A stretch of DNA of 64,000 bases from an uncultured Clostridia bacterium (GCA_934444735.1 CAKSDE010000001.1:385460-449459), one strand, 5' to 3'; shown: positions 34,659 through 44,216, counted from the first letter of the stretch. Notes: a model not told the origin generated them from the letters alone. Numbers and translations are program-made.

Positions 34659-35255
34659 ATGGTGGAAAAGATTATTTTGGCATCGGCATCTCCGAGGCGC
34701 AGAGAGCTTTTGGAGAATATAGGCGTTAAATTCGATATTGTGGTTTCAATGGCGGACGAGAGCAAGATAAAAAGAGATATTGCGCCTGATGTTCTTGTGC
34801 GTGAACTGGCGGTTTTAAAAGCGGTGCAGACCGCAAAGGAAATAAAGGGAGAGCATTTTGTGATAAGTGCCGATACTGTGGTTTATCATGACGGAAAGAT
34901 TTTGGAAAAGCCAAAAAACGAGGAAGATGCAAAACATATGCTTAGGAGCCTTTCGGGGGACAGGCACAGCGTTTATACTGGTGTGTGCGTTTTAAAAACG
35001 CCGGAGTGCCGTGCAGAATGCAGTACCGAAAAAACAGATGTTTATTTTAGGGAACTTTCGGAGGAAACAATAGAAAAATATGTAAAGACGGGCGAGCCTA
35101 TGGACAAAGCAGGCGCATACGGTATTCAGGAAAAGGGTGCGCTTTTGGTAAAGAAGATTGACGGCGATTATTTTAATGTAGTGGGATTGCCGCTGGGGCT
35201 TTTGTCGGATATTTTTAAAAATGAGTTTGATGTTGATCTGCTCGGCAAAATGTAA
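34659..35255 (+). CDS. maf: Maf family nucleoside triphosphate pyrophosphatase
   Basis: 198 residues. Maf proteins hydrolyse dTTP, UTP or modified nucleotides and affect septation when overproduced. Diagnostic segments are LASASPRRRELLENIG at the N-terminus, ADTVVYHDGKILEKPKNEED near 68, SGDRHSVYTGVCVL near 98, and KAGAYGIQEKGALLVKKIDGDYFNVVGLPL near 150 (quoted in part: DKAGAYGIQEKGA, DYFNVVGLPL). Length is normal. AAGGTG lies just upstream of the ATG. It precedes mreB in the classic growth-gene block, though radC, often found between them, is absent. Confidence 0.93.
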   Translation: MVEKIILASASPRRRELLENIGVKFDIVVSMADESKIKRDIAPDVLVRELAVLKAVQTAKEIKGEHFVISADTVVYHDGKILEKPKNEEDAKHMLRSLSGDRHSVYTGVCVLKTPECRAECSTEKTDVYFRELSEETIEKYVKTGEPMDKAGAYGIQEKGALLVKKIDGDYFNVVGLPLGLLSDIFKNEFDVDLLGKM

Positions 35256-35309
35256 ATTTTACTTTTTACCCTGATTAACTAAATTTGTAAGGAGTTGTAA
35301 GAAGATTTG

Positions 35310-36347
35310 ATGTCTGTAATTGATTCGATATTTGGATTTGGAAAAGATTTGGGAATCGACCTGGGAACGGTCAATACTTTGGTTTATATGAAAGGCAAGG
35401 GAATAATTGTAAGAGAACCGTCGGTAGTGGCGATTGATAAGGCGGACGGACGTGTTCTGGCGGTGGGAAATCAGGCGAATGAGATGCTCGGAAGAACGCC
35501 CGAGAATATAACGGCTATCCGACCGATGAAGGACGGCGTTATTGCAGATTATGACATTGCCCAGGAAATGATACGCACTCTTTTGAAAAAGGCGGCGGGA
35601 AAAGCCGGAATATTTAAACCGAGAGTGATAGTATGCGTTCCGTCGGGAGTGACCGAGGTGGAAAAGCGCGCGGTGGACGAGGCGGTTATGCAGGCAGGCG
35701 CAAAGTCGGTGATGCTGATAGAAGAGCCGATGGCGGCGGCAATCGGAGCGGGAATGCCGGTGGATAAGCCGATCGGCAATATGGTTGTGGATATAGGCGG
35801 CGGAACGACCGAGGTCGCAATTATATCCCTTTCGGGAATTGTGACATCAAGAACCCTAAGACGTGCCGGAAATGCGCTTGATGAGTCGATAATGAGCTAT
35901 GTAAAGAAAAAATACGGTTTGGCGATCGGCGACAGAACCGCGGAGGATATAAAATTCGAGCTTGCAGGGACGCTTAAACAGAACGACGGATTTTATGATG
36001 TTAAAGGCCGCGATATTGTATCGGGACTGCCGAAAAATATTAATATCGGTGCATCTGAGATACTGGAGGCAATAAGCGCGGATTTAAGAGAAATATGCAT
36101 GACGGTAAAAAGCGCTTTGGAGGATACACCGCCCGAGCTTGCATCGGATATAATAGAAAACGGAATAACGGTCTGCGGCGGCGGTGCGATGATAAAAAAT
36201 ATAGACGCATTTTTGGCGGAAGAGCTTGGGATAAACGTACACATTTCGGAAAATCCGCTTGACTGCGTGGCTTTGGGGACAGGTATGGCATTGGATAATA
36301 AGAGAGTTCTGGAAAGAACGCGTTTTTATGCAAGACGAAGAAAATAA
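35310..36347 (+). CDS. mreB: Rod shape-determining protein MreB
   Basis: 345 residues, actin-like ATPase that guides lateral wall synthesis along the membrane. The N-terminus has the short amphipathic FGFGKDLGIDLGTVNTLVY. Actin-fold phosphate motifs are GIDLGTVNT (near 15) and VVDIGGGTTEVAI (near 160). CVPSGVTEVEKRAVDEA and TVCGGGAMIKNID are typical. ATG at 35310 is used; the ribosome site is GGAG some fifteen bases away, and a TTG just upstream (35307) is an alternative. It leads the mreBCD-PBP2 operon. Confidence 0.95.
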   Translation: MSVIDSIFGFGKDLGIDLGTVNTLVYMKGKGIIVREPSVVAIDKADGRVLAVGNQANEMLGRTPENITAIRPMKDGVIADYDIAQEMIRTLLKKAAGKAGIFKPRVIVCVPSGVTEVEKRAVDEAVMQAGAKSVMLIEEPMAAAIGAGMPVDKPIGNMVVDIGGGTTEVAIISLSGIVTSRTLRRAGNALDESIMSYVKKKYGLAIGDRTAEDIKFELAGTLKQNDGFYDVKGRDIVSGLPKNINIGASEILEAISADLREICMTVKSALEDTPPELASDIIENGITVCGGGAMIKNIDAFLAEELGINVHISENPLDCVALGTGMALDNKRVLERTRFYARRRK

Positions 36348-36365
36348 AAAAACGGAAGTGATATA

Positions 36366-37235
36366 ATGCGGATTTTAAAAAACAAAGCGGTTATGGCAAT
36401 TGTCATAATAGCTGTAATAAGCGCTATACTCTCGGTCATTGCCGGGACCGGGACAAATCCGGTGACGAATACCTTAAATACGCTTGCATCTCCTATACAG
36501 AATCTGTTCGCGGCGGCATTAAGGCCTGTGCATAATCATGTCGAGCTTTTGGACGAGATGAAGGGATATAAGGCGGAAAATGACAGGCTGGTAAAAGAGA
36601 TAACACGTCTGAAAATAGAAAACCGTGATGTAAAAAGCTATGCGGCGGAAAATGACAGATTAAAAAAGCTTTTGGATTTGCAGGAAAAGAACGTAGATAT
36701 GACGACTGTTGCGGTAAAAACGATTGCCAAGAATTTTGAAAAGTGGGATAAAGGTATTACCGTAAATAAAGGCAAGAGCGACGGCATAAAAAAAGGAAAT
36801 CCCGTTATCACCCCCGAGGGGGTTTTGGGGATTGTAAAAGAAGTCGGCGAGAACTGGGCAAAGGTTACGACGATTTTTGATCCCGAGAGCGCAATCGGCG
36901 CGGAATTTACGAGAACGGGCGATGTCGGCGTGGTGGAAGGAGAGGCAGAGCTTTCGGAGACGGGAAAGTGCAGGATCGAATACATATCCGCAACTGCGTC
37001 TGTTATAAACGGAGATATTTTGGTGACATCGGGCTTGGGCGAGGTATACCCGAGAGGGCTTATGATAGGAAAGGTCAGCGACGTTAAGGTTGACGCGGTC
37101 GGAAATATCGAATATGCGATTGTGGATCCGGCGGTGGATTTTAACAATGTGTATGAGGCGCTTGTTGTGACCGATTTTAAAAAGAGCGATACCGATAATC
37201 AGCCGGCGAATAAGGAAAACGGTGACGGAGAATGA
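36366..37235 (+). CDS. mreC: Rod shape-determining protein MreC
   Basis: 289 residues. One N-terminal membrane helix (VMAIVIIAVISAILSVIAG), then a coiled coil (about 58-105, ENDRLVKEITRLKIENRDV), then the periplasm-side beta-domain pair with VNKGKSDGIKKGNPVITPEG and ILVTSGLGEVYPRGLMIGKV. MreC links MreB filaments to penicillin-binding proteins outside the membrane. It ends in a polar tail and overlaps the mreD start by ATGA. Confidence 0.93.
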   Translation: MRILKNKAVMAIVIIAVISAILSVIAGTGTNPVTNTLNTLASPIQNLFAAALRPVHNHVELLDEMKGYKAENDRLVKEITRLKIENRDVKSYAAENDRLKKLLDLQEKNVDMTTVAVKTIAKNFEKWDKGITVNKGKSDGIKKGNPVITPEGVLGIVKEVGENWAKVTTIFDPESAIGAEFTRTGDVGVVEGEAELSETGKCRIEYISATASVINGDILVTSGLGEVYPRGLMIGKVSDVKVDAVGNIEYAIVDPAVDFNNVYEALVVTDFKKSDTDNQPANKENGDGE

Positions 37236-37747
37236 GAAGGGAGAGTATAAAGATTGCGGTTTCTGCCGTTTTGACGGCTTTGGTGCTGATGCTGCTGCAA
37301 AGTATGGCAGGCGTATTTTTTGCAAATGCAGCGGCAATACCCGATATATTTTTTGTTTTTTCGCTTTCCTTTGCCTGCAAAGAGAAAAAGATAACGAGAG
37401 TAATTGCCGCGGCGGTTTTGTGCGGAATATTATCCGATTCGTTCTGGCATACAAAGTTTTCGTGGTGTATGCTGATATATTCGTGCGGCGCGGCTTTGAT
37501 GTTTTATCTGAAAAACTTCTTCCTGCACCCGAATATATTCTTTGTGAGTGTGATAGCATTCGGTATATTTATTGCCGGAGAGTGTGCAATGTACCCGATT
37601 ATATATAAGACGGTGCGGTTTGCGGATTTTTTTGCCAATGATGCGATATATTCGGCATTTTATAACTTGGCGTGCTTTTTTGTGATGACGCTGATATTTA
37701 AAAAGGTTGAAAAAAGGAGGGCTGCAAGGTATGAATCGGGCATTTGA
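37232..37747 (+). CDS. mreD: Rod shape-determining protein MreD
   Basis: 171 residues with about five hydrophobic helices (AVLTALVLMLLQSMAGVFFA, then others through ACFFVMTLIF). Sequence is poorly conserved in this family; the call rests on length, topology and its place between mreC and PBP2. The start overlaps the mreC stop by 4 bp and its end overlaps the PBP2 start by 17 bp. Confidence 0.85.
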   Translation: MRRESIKIAVSAVLTALVLMLLQSMAGVFFANAAAIPDIFFVFSLSFACKEKKITRVIAAAVLCGILSDSFWHTKFSWCMLIYSCGAALMFYLKNFFLHPNIFFVSVIAFGIFIAGECAMYPIIYKTVRFADFFANDAIYSAFYNLACFFVMTLIFKKVEKRRAARYESGI

Positions 37748-39803
37748 TGATAAGAACAGGTTTCGTGTATTGATTGTGCTGATCGTTTTAATCGGAGCGG
37801 CTCTTTTTGCAAGGCTTTTTTATTTGCAGGTCGTAAAGGGCGAGAGTTATTATGAGCAGAGTCAAAAGCGCATAAGCTCGGTATTTGCAAAAAAAGCGCC
37901 GCGCGGAGAAATTGTCGATAAATACGGCAGACCGCTTGTTACGAACCGCTTGGGATATTCTCTGAAGCTGCAAAAGAGCGATGTTTCGGGACAAGAGATG
38001 AATAAGATGCTTTTGGAGGTTATCGGGATTCTGGAGGAGTGCGGATATACATATGAGGATTCGCTGCCGATAACTGCGGAAAAACCGTATAAGTTCAGGT
38101 TTAGTGATGAGAACGGCAACGGCTCGACAGATGACGAAAAGAAAAAATGGTTTTCGGGAAAGAAGAAAATAAGTGCGGATATGACGCCCGAAGAGATTGT
38201 GGACTATTATGAAAATTCGGTCTATAATATCGGTTCGGACTATGCCGACGATGAGGCGAGAAAGATTGTCGGAATCCGCTATGATATAAGCATGAGCGGA
38301 TTTTCGGCGGTATCGCCTTTCTCGGTTGCCGAGGATATAGATATAAACGTTATAACGAAAATAAAAGAGCGTGTTTCGGATTTTGAGGGACTCTATATAA
38401 GCAAGGAATATTTCAGAAATTATAACGAAGGAACGCTTGCATCGCATATTTTGGGCGGAATAGGCAAGATCAGCGGCGAGGAATATGCCGAGAAAAAAGA
38501 TGAAGGCTACGGAATGAATGACCTGGTCGGAAAGCGCGGCGTCGAAAAGCTTTTTGAGCCGTATTTAAAGGGTAAAGACGGTGTTCAGAGCAATGATTCA
38601 AATATAGAAGATATTCCGGAGGAGGCAGGCGACTATGTTGTCTTGACGATTGATTCGGAATTGCAGAAAACGGTTGAAAATTCATTGCAGGAAAGGATTC
38701 ACGAGATTGCCGCACGGGGTGCGAATCTTCGCGGAAATAAGGGTGCGGATGCGAATGCCGGTGCGGCTGTGGTTTTGGACGTAAAATCGGGTGCGGCTTT
38801 GGCGATTGCCTCTTATCCGACATATGATCCGGCAAGATTTAATAAGGATTACAGCGAGCTTTTGGAAAATGAGGCAAAGCCGATGTGGAACAGAGCGATA
38901 AGCGGAGGATATGCGCCGGGTTCTACTTTTAAGCCGCTTGTTGCGATTGCCGCATTGGAGAGCGGAAAGGTTACGATAAATGAGAAAATCAGGTGTGACG
39001 GAATTTATAAGTATTATAAAGATTATCAGCCGAAATGCTGGATCTGGAGTGATTCGGGAAAAACGCACGGAGATTTAAACGTTTCGCAGGCTATTGAATT
39101 TTCGTGTAACTGCTATTTTTACGAGGCAGGAAGAAGAACGGGAATAGATGAGATAAATAAATATGCGAAACTGTTTGGTTTGGGAGATGTTACGGGAATA
39201 GGATTTCCCGAGGAGTCAAAGGGAAATATTTCAAACCCAGAGTATAAGGCGAGTATCGGAAAGACCGAGGAGGACAAAAAATGGTATCCTGCCGATACGA
39301 TTATTACGGCAATCGGTCAGTCATATTCGTATTTTACACCGATACAGCTTGCCAATTATGTTGCTACAATCGCAAACGGCGGTACGTTATATAAAACGCA
39401 CATATTAAAGAGTATACGCTCGTCAACGGACGGGAGTCTGGTGTATGAAAACGAGCCGACGGTAATGGGGACGGTGTCTGTCGACGATGATATTATGGCG
39501 GCTGTTAAAAAAGGTATGTACGGTGTTGTGGACGAAGGCTCGGCGAGTGCGATTTTTGCGGATTATCCTATTCATATCGGCGGAAAAACGGGAACGGCGC
39601 AGACGAGCAGGAAGGTTTCGGATAATGCTCTCTTTGTTGCATTTGCACCGTTTGAAAATCCCGAGATTGCCGTTGCCGTGGTTTTGGAACACGGAGTTAA
39701 GGGCGCAAATGCGGCATATGTTGCAAAAGATATATTCGATGAATATTTCAGAAATGATGTTCAGGTGGGGATTGTCGATATAGAAGGAGAACTGCTGCCG
39801 TGA
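37731..39803 (+). CDS. mrdA: Penicillin-binding protein 2 (class B transpeptidase, elongation)
   Basis: 690 residues. One N-terminal membrane anchor (VLIVLIVLIGAALFARLFYL), a PBP dimer domain (about 55-290, APRGEIVDKYGRPLVTNR), then the transpeptidase with SxxK in APGSTFKPLVAI (Ser near 403), SCN in IEFSCNCYFYEAG (near 459) and KTGT in GGKTGTAQTS (near 620). It cross-links peptidoglycan during side-wall growth with MreBCD. The ATG at 37731 has GGAGG ten bases upstream, inside the end of mreD; the longer frame from 37707 lacks a site. An insertion of acidic residues near 130-150 lies in the dimer domain. Confidence 0.92.
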   Translation: MNRAFDDKNRFRVLIVLIVLIGAALFARLFYLQVVKGESYYEQSQKRISSVFAKKAPRGEIVDKYGRPLVTNRLGYSLKLQKSDVSGQEMNKMLLEVIGILEECGYTYEDSLPITAEKPYKFRFSDENGNGSTDDEKKKWFSGKKKISADMTPEEIVDYYENSVYNIGSDYADDEARKIVGIRYDISMSGFSAVSPFSVAEDIDINVITKIKERVSDFEGLYISKEYFRNYNEGTLASHILGGIGKISGEEYAEKKDEGYGMNDLVGKRGVEKLFEPYLKGKDGVQSNDSNIEDIPEEAGDYVVLTIDSELQKTVENSLQERIHEIAARGANLRGNKGADANAGAAVVLDVKSGAALAIASYPTYDPARFNKDYSELLENEAKPMWNRAISGGYAPGSTFKPLVAIAALESGKVTINEKIRCDGIYKYYKDYQPKCWIWSDSGKTHGDLNVSQAIEFSCNCYFYEAGRRTGIDEINKYAKLFGLGDVTGIGFPEESKGNISNPEYKASIGKTEEDKKWYPADTIITAIGQSYSYFTPIQLANYVATIANGGTLYKTHILKSIRSSTDGSLVYENEPTVMGTVSVDDDIMAAVKKGMYGVVDEGSASAIFADYPIHIGGKTGTAQTSRKVSDNALFVAFAPFENPEIAVAVVLEHGVKGANAAYVAKDIFDEYFRNDVQVGIVDIEGELLP

Positions 39804-39831
39804 TTTTTTGCAAAAATTTAACAAATTTCTA

Positions 39832-39860
39832 TTTACAAATCGGAAATTATTTGTTATAAT
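39832..39860 (+). promoter_or_regulatory. Promoter of mgsA
   Basis: TTTACA (39832-39837), 17-bp spacer, TATAAT (39855-39860). It sits just after the PBP2 stop, so mgsA is not dependent on the mre operon. Confidence 0.75.
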
Positions 39861-39914
39861 GTAGTTGTGTGTGTTAAACATATATGTATTTTATATGAAT
39901 AGGAGGGTTTTGTT

Positions 39915-40319
39915 GTGAATATTGCATTTATAGCCCATGACAAAAAAAAGGAACTTATGGTTCAATTCTGCATTGCATACAAAGGCATTTTAAGCCGACA
40001 CGTTTTGTATGCGACAGATACTACAGGAAAGATGATTACGGAAAATACCGGTATGGACGTATACCGCTTTTTGCCGGGGCATCAAGGGGGCGATCAGCAA
40101 ATCGGAGCAAGAATTACTTATAACGAGATTGATTTGGTATTATTTTTCAGAGATCCGATAACTCCGGAAGGACATGAGCCGGACGTGATTAATCTTTTGA
40201 GACTTTGTGATATGCATAATATCCCTATTGCCACAAATCTGGCGACGGCAGAGGTTCTTATACACGGTCTTGACAGGGGAGATCTTGACTGGCGTGATAT
40301 TGTAAATCCGAAACGCTGA
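39915..40319 (+). CDS. mgsA: Methylglyoxal synthase
   Basis: 134 residues. Converts dihydroxyacetone phosphate to methylglyoxal and phosphate, a bypass that releases phosphate when sugar phosphates build up. Motifs: FIAHDKKKELMVQF at the N-terminus, LYATDTTGKMI, LPGHQGGDQQIGARI, and the catalytic-loop region IDLVLFFRDP, then CDMHNIPIATNLATAE. The GTG start at 39915 has AGGAGGG seven bases upstream. In many Firmicutes mgsA follows minC, minD and rodA in this block; those three are missing here. Confidence 0.93.
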   Translation: MNIAFIAHDKKKELMVQFCIAYKGILSRHVLYATDTTGKMITENTGMDVYRFLPGHQGGDQQIGARITYNEIDLVLFFRDPITPEGHEPDVINLLRLCDMHNIPIATNLATAEVLIHGLDRGDLDWRDIVNPKR

Positions 40320-40330
40320 TAATATATGTA

Positions 40331-40367
40331 AAAACAGGACATACAGTGAGTGTGTATGTCTGTTTTT
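40331..40367 (+). terminator. Terminator of mgsA
   Basis: AACAG(G)ACATACA pairs with TGTATGTCTGTT (one bulged G), followed by TTTTTT. Confidence 0.75.
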
Positions 40368-40370
40368 TGC

Positions 40371-40399
40371 TTGAAATGATGGGGAAAGTGTGTTATAAT
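40371..40399 (+). promoter_or_regulatory. Promoter of the SLH-glucosaminidase gene
   Basis: TTGAAA (40371-40376), 17-bp spacer, TATAAT (40394-40399). Confidence 0.75.
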
Positions 40400-40432
40400 A
40401 TAAAATAGGATATATATGAAAGGAAGGTTGTT

Positions 40433-41560
40433 ATGAAAAAAGTATTGGCTGCGGTATTGGCTTGCATGACTTTTTCGACTGCGGCATATGCATATACCGT
40501 ACCGGCAAATCTGAGCTGGGCGAAAACGGGAGTGGACTATTGCGTGGCAAGAGGTATTGTAAACGGTGTCGGAGGCGGAGATCTTGCACTGGAGGGAAAT
40601 CTTACAAGAGAGCAGATGGCAAAGCTTTTGGTGCAGGCATTTAATAAGCAGATCGGAACGTCGGGGTGGACAACATTTACCGATGTCGGGACATCGCGCT
40701 GGTCGTATCCTTATGTAGAGAGCTTTGTTAACTATATGAAGGTGAAAAACGCTGCATTTAATCCGACAGAGTATGTTACACGGGAGGAATTTGCATCGTC
40801 TTTGATGATGATACTGGGTTACAGCGACTCAAGCGTTTTGAATCCCACAATATTAAAGGATAATTTTTACGATTATAATGAGGTAAGTCCGGTGTATAAT
40901 AAGCTGATGTGTGTTGCCGTGGAAAAAGGCTACATGATGGGTTCAAACGACAGAATATACCCGAAAACATTGGTGAACAGAGCCGAAGCCTGCACGCTTT
41001 TGTACCGTGCAATGGAGGCAAAAGCCGGAAATATCAAGCTTGATCTGGGAGTAAGACGCCTGTATTTTACATTGGTCGGCGAGCCTACGGTAACTTTGGA
41101 ACAGGCGAAAAGATGGGCGGCAAGCAGAGGCGCACATCAGAGGTTTATCGATATTGCCGATACATATTGGAAATACGGTCAGATGACGGGTATACGTCCC
41201 GAGATACTCTACGCTCAGTCGGCGAAAGAAACCGGGTTCGGCAAATACGGCGGCGCGGTAATTCCGGAGCAGAACAACTGGGCGGGAATAAAGACGAGAA
41301 ACGCAACCGGTGATACGACGTATGACCATGAAAGCTTTGCAACGCCCGACGACGGTGTGCGTGCGCACTTCAACCATATGTGCGCATATATCGGAAAGAC
41401 GCCGATCGGCGAGCCGCACGGAAGATATTATTCGGTAAAGAGCATAAGCTGGGCAGGAACGGTAAAATATATTGAAGAGCTGGGTGGAAAATGGTGTCCG
41501 GATTTGTATTACGGGTACAGCATATACTATAACTATTTAAAACCTATGCAGGAATCTTAA
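40433..41560 (+). CDS. SLH-anchored peptidoglycan glucosaminidase-like autolysin
   Basis: 375 residues. Signal peptide MKKVLAAVLACMTFSTAAYA. SLH domains fill about 22-200 (VDYCVARGIVNGVGGGDLAL, NLTREQMAKLLVQAF, YVTREEFASSLMMIL, LVNRAEACTLLYRAM). The C-terminal 150 residues resemble the GH73 glucosaminidase/flagellar-J lysozyme-like fold: PEILYAQSAKETGFGKYGG (candidate catalytic Glu near 266), NNWAGIKTRNATGD, and FATPDDGVRAHFNHM. It probably cleaves peptidoglycan glycan strands from a wall-anchored position, acting in cell separation or wall turnover. It is a single-gene unit with its own promoter. Confidence 0.85.
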   Translation: MKKVLAAVLACMTFSTAAYAYTVPANLSWAKTGVDYCVARGIVNGVGGGDLALEGNLTREQMAKLLVQAFNKQIGTSGWTTFTDVGTSRWSYPYVESFVNYMKVKNAAFNPTEYVTREEFASSLMMILGYSDSSVLNPTILKDNFYDYNEVSPVYNKLMCVAVEKGYMMGSNDRIYPKTLVNRAEACTLLYRAMEAKAGNIKLDLGVRRLYFTLVGEPTVTLEQAKRWAASRGAHQRFIDIADTYWKYGQMTGIRPEILYAQSAKETGFGKYGGAVIPEQNNWAGIKTRNATGDTTYDHESFATPDDGVRAHFNHMCAYIGKTPIGEPHGRYYSVKSISWAGTVKYIEELGGKWCPDLYYGYSIYYNYLKPMQES

Positions 41561-41566
41561 TTAAAA

Positions 41567-41607
41567 AAATGCGTACGCACTATTGTAACGGTACTGTGTA
41601 CGCATTT
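41567..41607 (+). terminator. Possible hairpin terminator after the glucosaminidase
   Basis: AAATGCGTAC (41567-41576) pairs with GTACGCATTT (41598-41607). No long T-run follows, so strength is uncertain. Confidence 0.5.
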
Positions 41608-41639
41608 GCCGCATATAGGCGGCAGAGTGAGGAATTGAC

Positions 41640-43526
41640 ATGATATTGGTTAGCGCAAATAACTTAAAAAAAGCGTTCGGCGAAGAGGTGCTTTTTTCAG
41701 ATGTGAGCTTTTCTGTGGACTCGAGCGATAAAATCGGCTTTGTCGGAATAAACGGAGCCGGAAAATCCACGTTGTTCAAGCTGCTTACGGGAGAAATGGC
41801 GCCCGATGACGGAGAGCTTTTTATAAATAAGAACACAAAAATAGGCTACCTTACACAGCACGCTTGCAGTGAATCGACAAATACGGTATTCGAGGAGGTT
41901 TTAAAAGCTTTTTCGGAGCAGGTCAGAATTGAAAAGGAGCTTGAAGAAATTCAAGGTGATATGGAAGTCGGTATAGGCGATTTGGACACCCTGATTAAGA
42001 GACAGCATACCCTATCCGAACGCTTTTCGGAGATTGACGGCTTTTTCTATAAGAACCGTGTAAAATCCTCACTTGCGGGATTGGGATTTTCCGAGGAGGA
42101 TATGAATCTTTCGGTGGATAAGCTCTCGGGCGGACAGAAAACCAGAGTGGCGCTTTGTAAAATCCTTTTGGAGGGAGCGGATCTTCTGCTCTTGGACGAG
42201 CCGACAAACCATTTGGATATTCAATCTGTCGAGTGGCTGGAGGATTTTTTAATATCGTATAAGGGTGCGATTATTGTTATCTCGCATGACAGATATTTTC
42301 TCGATAAAGTCACAAATCGTACATTTTCCATGGAATCGGGAAAGCTTTATTCGCAAAACGGAAATTACAGCTTTTTTATCGAACAGCGTGAGATCGAAAA
42401 GCTGACCGAACAGAGAAATTACGATAATACCGTAAAAGAAATCGAGCGGCTTGAGGGGATTGTGGAACAGCAGAGAAGATGGAACAGAGAGAAGAATATA
42501 AAGACGGCGGAGAGTAAGCTGAAGGTGATTGAGCGACTGGAGGCGGATTTAAAAAAGCCGGAGGAAACGCTTGATGATATAAGCTTTAAATTTAAGGCGC
42601 GCCCCGGAGGCGGAGATGACGCGCTGACGGTTTCGGGACTTGCAAAAGCGTTTGACGGAAAAGTGCTTTTTTCGCATCTTGATGCAGATATCAAAAGAGG
42701 AGAGCGGGTATTTCTTTTGGGTCCGAACGGATGCGGAAAGACAACGCTTATAAAAATTATAATGGGCGAAGAAGAGCAGGACAGCGGTGAAGTGAAAATC
42801 GGTGCAAGCACATTTTTGGGGTACTATGATCAGATACAGTCCAATCTGTCACCGGAAAAGACGGTTATCGATGAGCTGTGGGACGAATACCCGAAGATGA
42901 CGCAGACCGAGATAAGAAACGCTTTGGCGGTATTTTTGTTCCGTGGTGAGGACGTTTTTAAAGAGATAAAGACTCTTTCGGGAGGTGAGCGCGCAAGGGT
43001 TGAGCTTGCAAAGCTTATTTTGAAGGACGTGAACTTTTTAATCATGGACGAGCCGACAAACCATTTGGATATACAGTCAAAAGAGGCACTGGAAAAAGCG
43101 CTTTCGGAATATGACGGTACTATGCTTATGGTTTCTCATGACCGTTATTTTATAAATAAAATGGCGGACAGGATTTTATATCTTGATGAGAACGGACTTA
43201 AGAATTTCGGCGGCAATTATGATTACTTTCTCGAAAAATTTAAAGATAACACTCAAACCGGACAGAAAAAGGAAAATACGGTTAATGATTATAAGCTGCA
43301 AAAGCAGATTGAGTCGGAAAAAAGAAAGCTTAAAACAAAGATAAGCCGGCTTGAGGATAAAATTGCCGAAACAGAAAGCTTAATCGAACAAAAGAATGCC
43401 GAGCTTGAGGAGGCAGCATCGGATTATAAAAAAGCATTTGAGATAACCGAGGAAATCGCCGCCTTAACAAGTGAGTTGGAAGAGGATTATGCCCTTTGGG
43501 AAAGCCTGCAAGAGTCGGGGCTTTAA
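41640..43526 (+). CDS. ABC-F family ATPase (ribosome-associated)
   Basis: 628 residues, two ABC ATPase domains and no membrane segment, the ABC-F layout. Domain one: GINGAGKSTLFKLLTG, LSGGQKTRVALCKILL, LLLDEPTNHLD. Domain two: GPNGCGKTTLIKIIMG, LSGGERARVELAKLI, LIMDEPTNHLD. The inter-domain linker (about 240-320) is charged and helical, and a C-terminal coiled coil (about 535-625, KISRLEDKIAETESLIEQK) is typical of the Uup/YdiF-like group. Members act on the ribosome in translation control or antibiotic protection; which is not decided by sequence alone. AGGAA lies eight bases before the ATG. Confidence 0.88.
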   Translation: MILVSANNLKKAFGEEVLFSDVSFSVDSSDKIGFVGINGAGKSTLFKLLTGEMAPDDGELFINKNTKIGYLTQHACSESTNTVFEEVLKAFSEQVRIEKELEEIQGDMEVGIGDLDTLIKRQHTLSERFSEIDGFFYKNRVKSSLAGLGFSEEDMNLSVDKLSGGQKTRVALCKILLEGADLLLLDEPTNHLDIQSVEWLEDFLISYKGAIIVISHDRYFLDKVTNRTFSMESGKLYSQNGNYSFFIEQREIEKLTEQRNYDNTVKEIERLEGIVEQQRRWNREKNIKTAESKLKVIERLEADLKKPEETLDDISFKFKARPGGGDDALTVSGLAKAFDGKVLFSHLDADIKRGERVFLLGPNGCGKTTLIKIIMGEEEQDSGEVKIGASTFLGYYDQIQSNLSPEKTVIDELWDEYPKMTQTEIRNALAVFLFRGEDVFKEIKTLSGGERARVELAKLILKDVNFLIMDEPTNHLDIQSKEALEKALSEYDGTMLMVSHDRYFINKMADRILYLDENGLKNFGGNYDYFLEKFKDNTQTGQKKENTVNDYKLQKQIESEKRKLKTKISRLEDKIAETESLIEQKNAELEEAASDYKKAFEITEEIAALTSELEEDYALWESLQESGL

Positions 43527-43702
43527 AAAAACGCACCGAACGCAAAATAAAAATTTTGCTGTAAACAAACTAAACCGCTCGGAGTAGCCCAAGTACGCCG
43601 TCGGGTTGAATTTGTCCGCTCTGCACGCTTTTTTATGCGCCCCGTGCGAGGCTTAAAAAAAACGCATAGAACATAAAAAAATATTTTGCTGTAAACAAAT
43701 TT
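43521..43702. repeat. Pair of direct repeats after the ABC-F gene
   Basis: A segment of about 50 bp (43521-43571, AAAAAAACGCACCGAACGC then TTTTGCTGTAAACAAACT) recurs with changes at 43651-43702. Between them lies a GC-richer stretch with hairpins, including ACAAACT ... ATTTGT around 43565-43615 and GCACG ... CGTGC at 43623-43648. No coding frame is evident in this 215-bp gap. Confidence 0.55.
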
Positions 43703-43741
43703 AAACTACATTAAAAAATTACAAAAAACGGAGGAATTTTA

Positions 43742-44191
43742 ATGAGAAGTGTGGTACAAAGAGTAGAACGCGCATCGGTTACGGTAGACGGTGAGTGTAT
43801 CGGAAAGATAGGAAAGGGATTTTTGGTGCTTTTGGGCGTATCGGACGAGGATACGCAAAAAGATGTGGAATATATGGCGGATAAAATTACGGGACTTCGC
43901 GTGTTTGAGGACGAGGACGAAAAGATGAATTTGAGCCTTACCGATATCGGCGGTGAAATTCTGGCGGTATCGCAGTTTACATTGTACGGTGATTGCAGAA
44001 AAGGTAAGCGCCCGAGCTTTTGTGCGGCGGGTGCGCCGGAATATGCGAATAAGCTGTATGAAGAATTTGTTGAAAAGGTGCGCGAAAGGGGTATTAAAAC
44101 AGAAACAGGCAGATTCGGCGCCGATATGAAAGTGGAGCTTTTAAATGACGGTCCGGTAACGCTTATGCTGGACAGCAAGAAGCTTTTTTAA
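43742..44191 (+). CDS. dtd: D-aminoacyl-tRNA deacylase
   Basis: 149 residues, full length. Dtd removes D-amino acids (and glycine mischarged on tRNA-Ala) from tRNA. The family signatures are MRSVVQRVERASVTVDGE at the N-terminus, SQFTLYGDCRKGKRPSF near 78 and the cross-subunit LLNDGPVTLMLDS near the end. GGAGG lies seven bases before the ATG. It precedes glyS, with a terminator between. Confidence 0.95.
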   Translation: MRSVVQRVERASVTVDGECIGKIGKGFLVLLGVSDEDTQKDVEYMADKITGLRVFEDEDEKMNLSLTDIGGEILAVSQFTLYGDCRKGKRPSFCAAGAPEYANKLYEEFVEKVRERGIKTETGRFGADMKVELLNDGPVTLMLDSKKLF

Positions 44192-44216
44192 AAAAATATA
44201 ACCAAAAAAATGAAAT

